The notes: generated by a model from the sequence alone, not told the origin. A DNA stretch of 21,822 bases from Methanoculleus marisnigri (GCA_002503885.1 DASQ01000086.1:1-21822), one strand, 5' to 3'. Positions 15,293 to 21,689 are shown, numbered from the stretch's first letter. Numbers and translations: made by a program.

Positions 15293-15613
15293 TTGAAAAG
15301 AAGCAGCATCGCACCAGGAGTCACACTGGTGCTCATCTGCGCACTTCTGGCAGTTCCGGTAAGTGCCGCTTTCCAGAACGGGGAGAGGAGCACCGATAGA
15401 GGCCTGGGAGCACTCATCGACAGGCTCGAAGAACAGGGCGTCGACGTAACCGCGATCAGGGCCGCCGTCGAGCAGGGGGATTACGAGACCGCACGGACGC
15501 TCATGAAGCAGGTTCTGGAGAGCCGCAACGGCGCACTCCCCGAGAAATCGCAGAATGGCTGCTCTGAGGGCAAAGGCCTCTTCGGGTGCCGGGGCGTCAG
15601 AACTGCCGAGTAA
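15293..15613 (+). CDS. Small secreted protein of unknown function, 106 residues
   Basis: I do not recognise a family. It starts at TTG 15293, with GGAGGTACAC directly upstream giving a strong ribosome-binding site. Residues 1-25 form a clear signal peptide: MKRSS, a hydrophobic core LVLICALLAVPVSA, and an AxA-like cleavage before AFQNG. The mature part has an amphipathic helical pair, LGALIDRLEEQGVDVTAIRA and AVEQGDYETARTLMKQVLES, resembling helical repeats in other small exported archaeal proteins. It ends in a Gly/Cys-containing tail with two cysteines (NGCSEGKGLFGCRG). The gene is monocistronic under promoter A. Export to the cell surface is inferred from the signal. Confidence 0.8.
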   Translation: MKRSSIAPGVTLVLICALLAVPVSAAFQNGERSTDRGLGALIDRLEEQGVDVTAIRAAVEQGDYETARTLMKQVLESRNGALPEKSQNGCSEGKGLFGCRGVRTAE

Positions 15614-15726
15614 AGAGGAGGACTATCGGACAGCAGTAGGGGGACCTCTCACGCAAAAACCGGGTCGACGACACGTCTCGCCGAAAGATCCGACTCCCCG
15701 GCGACACCCTGCTGCCCGGGCATCGT

Positions 15727-15739
15727 CTCCTCTTTTTCG
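15727..15739 (+). terminator. T-rich terminator-like stretch after the small secreted protein gene
   Basis: TCTCCTCTTTTTCG follows the GC palindrome GCCCGGGC by about nine bases. An almost identical TCCTCTTTTCG follows the XRE gene at 16749-16759. U-rich 3' ends are the usual archaeal termination signal. Confidence 0.4.
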
Positions 15740-16020
15740 GAACGCGACGCAGGCGGGGATCGCCTGCACGCCGTCCGGGCCGCAGACCCTGCATGCGATC
15801 CTCCTTGCAGGAGCTGTCAAGAAGGCTCCGCAGGCTCCCGCGTGCCCCGCTTCCTTCGTGTCGTGAGGCCCGGACGGCATTCCATCCGAACGACCCCTCC
15901 GGTGGTCCGCACCCCCGCTGCCGGGAGGAGGGGGTTCACCCGCAAAGATCGACCTTTTCCGAAGCGGCCGGTCGACCCAACATCGTTCGGGCGAGAGCCC
16001 GCCCCCATGTCGTTCGCCGG
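15740..16020. other. Structured non-coding gap with hairpins and a gltX-like scrap
   Basis: I see no convincing gene here. Features seen are: hairpin GCAGGCG-GGGAT-CGCCTGC (15749-15767); the 12-base inverted repeat GCCGTCCGGGCC (15770-15781) and GGCCCGGACGGC (15867-15878) enclosing CCTGCA...TGCAGG; and a segment at 15886-15914 sharing 15 and 11 consecutive bases with gltX at 14406-14436. An open frame at 15842-16033 has no ribosome-binding site and an Arg/Pro-rich composition typical of GC-rich noise. Confidence 0.45.
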
Positions 16021-16021
16021 G

Positions 16022-16060
16022 GTTACACATTAATAACTAAATGTTCAAGATTGTATACAA
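16022..16060 (+). promoter_or_regulatory. Promoter/operator C: shared 39-bp element before the DUF2178-XRE operon
   Basis: GTTACACATTAATAAC (16022-16037) contains the TATA-like ATTAATAA, with GTT at 16043 and GTATAC at 16053-16058. By hand alignment it matches copy B at 27 of 39 positions. The predicted start site lies near 16056, so the mRNA leader would be only about 15 bases. This argues for the ATG at 16071 rather than the in-frame ATG at 16041, which lies inside the element. Confidence 0.55.
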
Positions 16061-16070
16061 CGGCTGCAAT

Positions 16071-16544
16071 ATGAAGCGAAATACATTCTATCTTCTGGCC
16101 GGCATCGTTGCGCTCGCCGAGGTCGGCATCTTCTGGCTCTCGGTGGAGCTTAAAAGGCCGATCCTGATCCAGGTCGCGTTCGTCCTCGGCGTCCTCCTGA
16201 TCTACCTGGCACGGCGGAGAGTCGAAGAAAGGATAGAGGATGAACGGACGGCGATGATCACCCAGAAGGCAGCGCTCCGGACGCTGGAGGTATTCTGGGT
16301 AGTCTTCTTCGTGGTCAGCCTCGGGAGTGCGGTCGTTGCGTTTTCGAGGCCGCTCGGACTGCGCCCGCCCCATCCGGGTCCCCCCAACATGGCCCCTGTC
16401 GACGTGCTCGAACTCCCGTTCGTCGGCGGTTTTGCTCTCTTCCAGATGGCGCTCCTCTGCCTGATGATCTTCCTGTACGTGGGGTTCAGGATGTACTACG
16501 CCCGCAAGTATGGAGAATGGGATAGAGATGAAGAACAGGATTAA
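16071..16544 (+). CDS. DUF2178-like four-helix membrane protein
   Basis: The 157-residue product has four hydrophobic segments, roughly 8-26, 30-48, 74-97 and 116-139. A cytoplasmic charged loop RRRVEERIEDERTAMITQKA lies between the second and third; the DERT-x4-KAA pattern is what I associate with DUF2178. The C-terminal tail is charged (ARKYGEWDRDEEQD). The function of this family is unknown. In many archaea such genes sit next to a small XRE regulator, as here, where the stop overlaps the regulator start by 17 bases. This suggests the pair acts together, perhaps as membrane sensor and repressor (inference). The start at 16071 was chosen from the promoter position. Confidence 0.8.
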   Translation: MKRNTFYLLAGIVALAEVGIFWLSVELKRPILIQVAFVLGVLLIYLARRRVEERIEDERTAMITQKAALRTLEVFWVVFFVVSLGSAVVAFSRPLGLRPPHPGPPNMAPVDVLELPFVGGFALFQMALLCLMIFLYVGFRMYYARKYGEWDRDEEQD

Positions 16545-16737
16545 GGTCTACCGGGCGATGCACGACCTGACCCAGGAAGGGCTCGCAAACGAGCTCGGGG
16601 TCACCCGGCAGACCATCCTCGCCATCGAGAAGGGGAAGTACGACCCTTCGCTCGACCTCGCCTTCAAGATTGCCCGGTTCTTCGGCGTCGCCATCGAGGA
16701 GATCTTCCTCTACGGCGATGGGACAGAGCAGAAATAA
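16528..16737 (+). CDS. Small XRE-family (HTH_3) transcriptional regulator
   Basis: The 69-residue DNA-binding protein consists almost only of a Cro/C1-type helix-turn-helix: MKNRIKVYRAMHDLTQEGLA, then ELGVTRQTILAIEKGKYDPS, then LDLAFKIARFFGVAIEEIFL. The VTRQTILAIEKGKY recognition-helix region is the signature of the YozG-like subgroup. The ATG at 16510 is in frame, but 16528 gives the MKNRI N-terminus typical of the family. It has no sensor domain, so signals may come through the overlapping membrane protein. It probably binds the repeated element found at its own promoter and at both neighbouring promoters. That target is inferred from location. Confidence 0.9.
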   Translation: MKNRIKVYRAMHDLTQEGLANELGVTRQTILAIEKGKYDPSLDLAFKIARFFGVAIEEIFLYGDGTEQK

Positions 16738-16748
16738 TCTCTATAGGA

Positions 16749-16759
16749 TCCTCTTTTCG
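16749..16759 (+). terminator. T-rich terminator-like stretch after the XRE gene
   Basis: TCCTCTTTTCG lies 12 bases after the stop codon and closely resembles the stretch at 15727-15739. No strong hairpin precedes it, as is common for archaeal U-rich termination. Confidence 0.35.
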
Positions 16760-16962
16760 TAGAACCCCCGCCCGCCCCGGTTCCCGGACAGGGCAGGTAG
16801 CCACCCGGCGGTCACGACGTGCCTCCGACGTCATACAACCACGCGCTCAGTTTCATGCACGGCAGGCACGCCCAACCCGGGGGATCGGATCGCCGGTAAG
16901 CGGATCTGTTGTCGGGAGAGTGTCAGGCCAACCACTCATTATGTTGCTTTTTCTGACAATTC
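16760..16962. other. Gene-free gap upstream of promoter B
   Basis: No protein gene or RNA gene was recognised. The octamer TTGTCGGG occurs at about 16912 and again at about 17002, flanking promoter B, and TGTCAG/CTGACA (16921-16926, 16953-16958) form a 6-base inverted repeat. Both are short enough to be chance. Confidence 0.4.
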
Positions 16963-17001
16963 GTAACATATAAATAACAATATGTAAAAACTAGTTTACA
17001 T
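16963..17001 (+). promoter_or_regulatory. Promoter/operator B: shared 39-bp element before the CARDB-ABC operon
   Basis: GTAACATATAAATAAC (16963-16978) contains a textbook archaeal TATA box, TATAAATA (16969-16976). Downstream, TGTAAA (16983-16988) and TTTACA (16995-17000) form an inverted repeat around AACTAG, just at and before the expected transcription start near 17000. A regulator bound there would block polymerase. This is the best-conserved copy and the one with the clearest dyad symmetry. The leader to ATG 17152 is about 150 bases. Confidence 0.65.
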
Positions 17002-17077
17002 TGTCGGGCAACCCATCCCGCAGATGCCGGGGGGGACGCGACACCAGATCAGCAGATCCAGAGCGAGTGAAAAGACC

Positions 17078-17155
17078 ATGAAAACTTCCAGTAAACTACC
17101 AGAGCAGCACCGGTGCCGTGCAGAGATCGCCATGCACAGGAGGCAGAGCCGATGA
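17078..17155 (+). CDS. Possible 25-codon leader ORF coupled to the CARDB gene
   Basis: ATG 17078 encodes MKTSSKLPEQHRCRAEIAMH plus RRQSR and stops at TGA 17153-17155, overlapping the downstream ATG as ATGA. A weak GAGTGA precedes it. The peptide has no known family. It may be chance, or a short leader that couples translation to the secreted protein gene. Confidence 0.3.
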   Translation: MKTSSKLPEQHRCRAEIAMHRRQSR

Positions 17156-18399
17156 AGTATAAGTTGTGCATCCTGCTCCTCCTCCTGTCGGCAATCGTGG
17201 GCGCCGCCGCGGCGGCCGATACAACGACCGAGACGACATCGGCGGACTCACAGATTGCAGTCACCGGGATCACCGTTAATCCAGAGGCGCTCATGCGCGG
17301 GGATACCGGCACGGTGACGGTCGAGATCAAGAACACCGGGACGAGCAGCGTTGCCATCAGCAGGGCCGAACTGTATCCCAACGGGATCTCCGTCATCAAC
17401 GACAGGACCTACGACTCGGTGGGCACCATCGGTGCCGGCAACACCATGTCGTTCACATTCACCGTGCAGGCCAATACCGCGGACGGCACATACTACCCGG
17501 TCTTCTACCTGGATCTCAGGAATGGCGGGAGCATCCGCTACTCCATCCCGGTGACGGTTGAGAGCACGGGGATCCAGGTCAGCGTCGTCGACGCTCCGGA
17601 GACCTACCCGGCCAACAGCAAAGACACTCTCGTTCTCTCCGTCGGAAACCCCCGTGAGAGCAGCGTGAACGGCGTAACCGTCACCCCGGGCGGCGAAGGC
17701 ATCAAGATTACCCAGACGGCCGTCTTCCTCGGCGCCCTGACACCGGACGAGGAGAAGACCGCCACATTCGAGATCCTGGCGTCGCAGTCGACCGACCTCA
17801 CCTTCGACGTCTCCTACCGGAACGGGAACAACGAGCACCACGCCACCCTGACCGTCCCCGTCGAGATCGGCGAGAGAACGGTCGAACCGGATATGGTGGT
17901 CAATAACATCGAGGTGTCGCAGAGCGGCAGCGCGATCACGCTGACCGGAGACGTGACCAACGCCGGCCTGAAAGACGCGTATTCCGTCAAGGTCACCGTC
18001 GATAGCCCGGCGACCGCAACCGACCCCTACCCGGTCTACGTCGTCGGCGGACTGGAGTCGGACGACTTCTCGAGTTTCGAGGTCACGTGCAACGCGCAGG
18101 GCGCGTCTTCCGTACCGCTTCTTGTCCAGTACAAAGACGAGGACGGTAAAACCTTCAGTGAGACCGTGACCGTCTCCCTCTCATCCGCAGGACAGGCAGG
18201 TACTGCCGGTCGGGCCCCGGCTGACATCAGCAGCGGCGGCCCCCAGGGTGGAAGAGGAGGCATGGGCATGTCGTTCGGCAGTGGATTTGGGCAGATCCCG
18301 GTAGTCGAGATCCTCCTCGTGATCATCGGGGGCGTGGCTGTCGTCGTCGCATGGCGGAAGGGCTACTTAGGAAAGATCCGTGACCGGTTCCGCAAATAA
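17152..18399 (+). CDS. Secreted, membrane-anchored CARDB/S-layer-like (COG1361-type) protein
   Basis: The 415-residue surface protein has a signal peptide at residues 1-22 (MKYKLC, a Leu-rich core, then GAAAAAD). Several Ig-like beta domains of CARDB/NEW3 type follow: ITVNPEALMRGDTGTVTVEI with KNTGTSSVAI, another around VSVVDAPETYPANSKDTLVL, and VVNNIEVSQSGSAITLTGDV with TNAGLKDAYSV. A Gly-rich linker (about 362-378) and a C-terminal membrane helix (VVEILLVIIGGVAVVVAW) end in a basic cytoplasmic tail. CARDB domains often bind partners at the cell surface. AGGAGG before ATG 17152 is the ribosome-binding site. It is followed after 18 bases by an ABC ATPase and permease, so it is probably the extracellular component of that transporter. 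Confidence 0.88.
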   Translation: MKYKLCILLLLLSAIVGAAAAADTTTETTSADSQIAVTGITVNPEALMRGDTGTVTVEIKNTGTSSVAISRAELYPNGISVINDRTYDSVGTIGAGNTMSFTFTVQANTADGTYYPVFYLDLRNGGSIRYSIPVTVESTGIQVSVVDAPETYPANSKDTLVLSVGNPRESSVNGVTVTPGGEGIKITQTAVFLGALTPDEEKTATFEILASQSTDLTFDVSYRNGNNEHHATLTVPVEIGERTVEPDMVVNNIEVSQSGSAITLTGDVTNAGLKDAYSVKVTVDSPATATDPYPVYVVGGLESDDFSSFEVTCNAQGASSVPLLVQYKDEDGKTFSETVTVSLSSAGQAGTAGRAPADISSGGPQGGRGGMGMSFGSGFGQIPVVEILLVIIGGVAVVVAWRKGYLGKIRDRFRK

Positions 18400-18417
18400 T
18401 CCAGGGGAGGAAGACGC

Positions 18418-19089
18418 ATGAGCAGTCCGGTTATCGAACTCGAAGATGTTATGAAGATCTATCCCCTCCCTGCGGGCGATGTTGTGGCGTTGAACGGGAT
18501 ATCCCTCACCATCAACGAGGGAGAGTTCGTCGCCATCATGGGGCCGTCGGGGTCGGGGAAATCAACCCTCCTCAACCAGATCGGGTGCCTGGACCGTCCC
18601 ACGTCCGGCAACCTCTTCCTCGCCGGGAAGAACACCAGGGAGATGGACGATCGAGAGTTGACCAGCCTGCGGCTCTCTTCCATCGGCTACATATTCCAGA
18701 AGTTCTACCTCATCCCGCTTCTCTCCGCCTACGAGAACGTCGAGTACCCCTACATCATGAAACACAGGAAGAACGACGATACCGGAAGGGTGCGGGACCT
18801 TCTCGCCCAGGTGGGGATCGACGAAGGCCTCTCGGCCCATAAGCCGAGCGAGCTCTCGGGCGGCCAGCAGCAGCGGATCGCGATCGCGAGAGCGCTCGTG
18901 AACGACCCGGCGATCCTCCTCTGCGACGAACCGACCGGGAACCTGGACTCGAAGACCGGCGCCCAGATCATGGAGGTGCTCTCGGATCTCCATAGAAAGG
19001 GTCGCACGATCATCATGGTGACCCATGAATCCGAGATCGCGGCATACGCAGAACGGACGATCGTCATCCGTGACGGGAGGGTGGCATGA
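18418..19089 (+). CDS. ABC transporter ATP-binding protein, MacB/LolD type
   Basis: The 223-residue ATPase has Walker A GPSGSGKST (42-50), Q-loop Gln94 in YIFQKFYLIP, signature LSGGQQQR (146-153), Walker B ILLCDEPTGNLD (166-177) and H-loop His203 in VTHE. The YIFQ-x3-LIP segment and CDEPTGNLDSKTG are typical of the LolD/MacB group, which powers mechanotransmission-type exporters rather than importers. A GGGGAGGAAG ribosome-binding site precedes ATG 18418. It overlaps the permease gene by four bases (ATGA). Together with the upstream CARDB protein it likely moves or releases a substrate at the envelope; the substrate is not indicated. Confidence 0.95.
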   Translation: MSSPVIELEDVMKIYPLPAGDVVALNGISLTINEGEFVAIMGPSGSGKSTLLNQIGCLDRPTSGNLFLAGKNTREMDDRELTSLRLSSIGYIFQKFYLIPLLSAYENVEYPYIMKHRKNDDTGRVRDLLAQVGIDEGLSAHKPSELSGGQQQRIAIARALVNDPAILLCDEPTGNLDSKTGAQIMEVLSDLHRKGRTIIMVTHESEIAAYAERTIVIRDGRVA

Positions 19090-20318
19090 TCGGGAAAGAT
19101 ATCATCTTTGCGCTCTCGATGAGGAGTGTCCGGCTTCACTTCCTCCGATCGGTCCTTGCCGCCCTCGGTATCGTGATCGGCGTCGTCGCCATCGCCTCGA
19201 TAGGGATGATGGGGGCGAACATGACGCTCTCGGTCACGGAGCAGCTCTCCGACATGGCAAATAAACTCACCGTCACCCCGTACACCGGGGGCGGCATGAT
19301 GATGGGCGGGGGAGGAGGCGGCAGGGTCGTCATCGGCGGCGGCTCCTCTTCCAACGACGACAACGTGCTCACTGAAAAACAGTTCCGGGATATCGAGCGT
19401 ATCGTCGCGAAGTACGGGACCGCCTACACCGTCAGGTCCGAGTCCGACGAGATCGAGGTTGGGTCGGAGACCGGGAGAGCGACCATCTACGGCCTCGATC
19501 CGGATATCATCCGCGAGATTCTCACCGTCGAGGAGGGGGAGTACCCGAAGAGCACGACCTCGGTGGTCGTCGGGCCGACGCTTGCCGAACGGCTCGACCT
19601 CAAGATCGGGAGCAAGATCAAGATCGGCGACCCCGACGAAGGGTCCACGACGACCGTCCGGGTCGTCGGCATCCTCGAAGAGCGGGGGATGTCGATGGAC
19701 CTGAATACAGATATGGCGATCATCGGCACCGACAAACTCTTCACCGGCATCTACGGCGGCGAGGGGGAGTACGACCAGGTCAACGTCGTCGTGAACGACT
19801 TAAACGATATCGATACGGTCAAGACGGCAATCGAAGACGAACTCAACAGGAAAGAGGATGAAGTCACCGTCCAGGACAGCAGCCGGATTATGGAGACCAT
19901 CACCTCGACACTCTCCACGATGACGACGTTCGTGATGGCGATTGCCGGGATCTCGCTCCTCGTTGCCGCGGTTTCGATCTTCAACGTGATGATGATGTCG
20001 GTGAACGAACGGGTGCGGGAGATAGGGATCCTGCGAAGCATCGGGACGCAGCGGCCCGAGATCCTGCGGATGTTCATCTACGAGGCAACGATCATCGGGA
20101 TCGTCGGAGCAGTCATCGGCGCCATCGCGAGCCTCATCATCGGCTACGTCGTCGTGCTCGGCATGGTCGGCACCACCGAGTACTTCTTCGCGGCCGGGAG
20201 TCTCATCTACGTTCCAATGGCCATGGCCGTCGGCGCCGGGATCTGCATCGTCACCGGGGTCTACCCGGCATGGCAGGCGTCGAATCTCGACCCGATCGAT
20301 GCGTTGCGGGCAGAGTAA
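19086..20318 (+). CDS. ABC transporter permease, MacB/FtsX family
   Basis: The 410-residue protein has the MacB layout. An N-terminal helix (about 20-42, FLRSVLAALGIVIGVVAIAS) is followed by a large extracellular MacB-type core (about 50-275). Three C-terminal helices include ISLLVAAVSIFNVMMMSVNE, with the conserved RVREIGILRSIGTQRPEIL after it, and the end VYPAWQASNLDPIDALRAE. An unusual Gly/Met-rich stretch, GGGMMMGGGGGG and nearby (68-86), lies soon after the first helix. The protein has no fused ATPase, so it works with the upstream ATP-binding protein. The gene ends before a hairpin facing the convergent TPR gene. Confidence 0.94.
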   Translation: MIGKDIIFALSMRSVRLHFLRSVLAALGIVIGVVAIASIGMMGANMTLSVTEQLSDMANKLTVTPYTGGGMMMGGGGGGRVVIGGGSSSNDDNVLTEKQFRDIERIVAKYGTAYTVRSESDEIEVGSETGRATIYGLDPDIIREILTVEEGEYPKSTTSVVVGPTLAERLDLKIGSKIKIGDPDEGSTTTVRVVGILEERGMSMDLNTDMAIIGTDKLFTGIYGGEGEYDQVNVVVNDLNDIDTVKTAIEDELNRKEDEVTVQDSSRIMETITSTLSTMTTFVMAIAGISLLVAAVSIFNVMMMSVNERVREIGILRSIGTQRPEILRMFIYEATIIGIVGAVIGAIASLIIGYVVVLGMVGTTEYFFAAGSLIYVPMAMAVGAGICIVTGVYPAWQASNLDPIDALRAE

Positions 20319-20326
20319 GAGCAGGA

Positions 20327-20349
20327 AGAAGGATGGCCCTCATCCTTCT
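20327..20349. terminator. Hairpin between convergent permease and TPR genes
   Basis: AGAAGGATG (20327-20335), loop GCCCT, CATCCTTCT (20341-20349) form a perfect 9-base stem. Placed between converging genes it may act as a two-way terminator. The right arm is followed by CCCC rather than T-rich sequence. Confidence 0.5.
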
Positions 20350-20370
20350 CCCCAACCCGCTAGCCGCCGA

Positions 20371-21012
20371 TCACGGTCTCTGAACCGCCACCGTCTCCGC
20401 CCGCCCGATCAGTTCCCGGAGCACCGACCGCGCGAGCCCGGCATTCTCGTAATCCCTTTCCGCGATCACTTCCCGGATACAGGCCGGCACATCGACGAAC
20501 CGCTCGGCCTCGCGGATCTCGGCTGCGAGCGCCGCGAGATCCCTCTTCTCCCGCATCCGCTCCCGGTGCCAGGCCGCGGACCCCCGGTCCGGGTCGATCG
20601 CGAGGACCGCCTCGTAGCAGGCCGCCGCCTCATCGTACCTGCACATGCTCCCGAGCACCCAGCCCCTGCTCTGCCAGGCGAGGATATGGTCCGGGTCCAG
20701 CGTGAGCGCCTTCTCACAGCAGGCGATGGCATCTTCGCTCCTGCCGAGGTGGGCGAGAGCGTATCCCTTTCTCTGCCAGGCCGTCGGATCTTCGGGATCG
20801 ATGGCGAGCGCCCGGTCGAAACAGGCGACCGCCTCGTCATAGCGACCGGCTTTGAGGAGCGCAAACCCCTTCCGCCTCCATAGAACAGGGTCGTCGGGGG
20901 AGAGTTCAAGGGCTTTGTCGTAACAGACGGCTGCCTCGTCGTAGTTTCTGGTGTTGCAGAGAGCCTGACCTCTGTGGTACCATGCTCCGGCACCCTCTTC
21001 TCTAGTCGCCAT
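20371..21012 (-). CDS. Tetratricopeptide-repeat protein with four TPRs
   Basis: From ATG at 21012 (complement) the product is 213 residues. Four consecutive 34-residue TPRs begin AWYHRGQALCNTRNYDEAAV, VLWRRKGFALLKAGRYDEAV, TAWQRKGYALAHLGRSEDAI and LAWQSRGWVLGSMCRYDEAA, and each ends in an A-x-x-L/I-x-P helix cap. A charged helical C-terminal domain of about 70 residues follows and has no family I recognise. TPRs bind partner proteins; the partner is unknown. A TTG at 21033 would add seven residues, but ATG 21012 is preferred because AGGT precedes it and a TATA-like TTCTTATG lies about 25 bases further up, suggesting a nearly leaderless transcript. Confidence 0.88.
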   Translation of the reverse strand: MATREEGAGAWYHRGQALCNTRNYDEAAVCYDKALELSPDDPVLWRRKGFALLKAGRYDEAVACFDRALAIDPEDPTAWQRKGYALAHLGRSEDAIACCEKALTLDPDHILAWQSRGWVLGSMCRYDEAAACYEAVLAIDPDRGSAAWHRERMREKRDLAALAAEIREAERFVDVPACIREVIAERDYENAGLARSVLRELIGRAETVAVQRP

Positions 21013-21035
21013 CGGACCTATGGGGGAGACCAACC

Positions 21036-21043
21036 CATAAGAA
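21036..21043 (-). promoter_or_regulatory. TATA-like box of the TPR gene
   Basis: On the minus strand the sequence reads TTCTTATG. Counting about 25 bases downstream puts transcription start at roughly 21014, essentially at the ATG. Confidence 0.35.
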
Positions 21044-21063
21044 CCTAACCCGTACCGGGAACG

Positions 21064-21069
21064 TTTAAG
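21064..21069 (+). promoter_or_regulatory. TATA-like box of the flavodoxin-like gene
   Basis: ACGTTTAAGA places the expected start about 25 bases downstream, near 21092, a few bases before ATG 21097. A leaderless or near-leaderless mRNA would explain the absence of a ribosome-binding site. Confidence 0.4.
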
Positions 21070-21096
21070 ACCGGTCGAACGAGAGATAGTTCTATT

Positions 21097-21603
21097 ATGG
21101 CAGATAAGATTCTCGTTGCGTATGCCACCCGATACGGCTCGACCGCAGAGGTGGCGGAGGCGATCGGCGATGAACTCCGGAAGGCAGGCGTTGCCGTCGA
21201 TGTCTTGCCGGTGAGCGATGTCCAGAACCTCTCCTCGTACCGGGCGGCCATCATCGGGAGCCCGATCTACATGGGGAAATGGCTCCCGGAGGCGCAGGTC
21301 TTCATCGAGCAGAACCAGCAGGACCTGCGCAGCATCCCGGTCGCCTACTTTACCGTGGGGCTGACGGTCGCGGACGGGGGGCCCGAGATACTCAGGAAGG
21401 CGGAAGCATCGATGGACCAGGTCAGGATGCTCGTGAACCCCGTAGATATCGGCATCTTCCCGGGAAAACTGGAGAGCGGCGGCCTCTCGCTTGCGGACCG
21501 CACAATCACCAAGCTCATCCGGGCAAAGACAGGAGACTTCCGCAACTGGGAGGCCGTCCGGGCCTGGGCGGAGACGGTGCGCTCGAGGCTCGTCCCCGCG
21601 TGA
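21097..21603 (+). CDS. Flavodoxin-domain protein (HemG-like)
   Basis: The 168-residue single-domain flavoprotein has the FMN phosphate loop VAYATRYGSTAEVAEAIGDEL (first 20 residues at 8-27) and the second FMN contact IIGSPIYMGKWLPEA. A TVGLTVAD region and a C-terminal helix containing NWEAVRAWAETV follow. The GSPIYMG-x-W pattern is that of the flavodoxin_5/HemG group, so it may be an electron carrier or quinone-type reductase. A haem-synthesis role is unlikely to be deduced in a methanogen. It is divergent from the TPR gene with about 85 bases between starts, and is followed by a hairpin. Confidence 0.88.
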   Translation: MADKILVAYATRYGSTAEVAEAIGDELRKAGVAVDVLPVSDVQNLSSYRAAIIGSPIYMGKWLPEAQVFIEQNQQDLRSIPVAYFTVGLTVADGGPEILRKAEASMDQVRMLVNPVDIGIFPGKLESGGLSLADRTITKLIRAKTGDFRNWEAVRAWAETVRSRLVPA

Positions 21604-21610
21604 CCGGTCC

Positions 21611-21628
21611 CTGCCGCACTCGCGGCAG
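21611..21628 (+). terminator. Hairpin after the flavodoxin-like gene
   Basis: CTGCCGC-ACTC-GCGGCAG forms a 7-base GC-rich stem 7 bases after the stop codon. No T-run follows directly, so termination is a guess from position. Confidence 0.45.
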
Positions 21629-21689
21629 CAAACTCACAGGGCATGCACTACAACCCCTATTTCTCATTCCGACCCCAGAACTCCGGGAA

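Noticed and set aside
14518..15417. A 299-codon minus-strand frame over the end of gltX and the following gap
   Set aside because: It overlaps gltX, promoter A and the secreted-protein gene. Composition is Arg/Pro/Gly-rich with no motif; the hydrophobic patch comes from the AT-rich promoter.
15842..16033. A 63-codon frame upstream of the DUF2178 gene
   Set aside because: No ribosome-binding site; it runs into promoter C and consists mainly of Arg and Pro.
16912..17009. TTGTCGGG direct repeats flanking promoter B as a mobile-element target duplication
   Set aside because: They are only 8 bases, with no element-like ends or transposase between them.
20299..20883. A 194-codon plus-strand frame opposite the TPR gene
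   Set aside because: The minus-strand frame shows four perfect TPRs, so the plus frame is a shadow.
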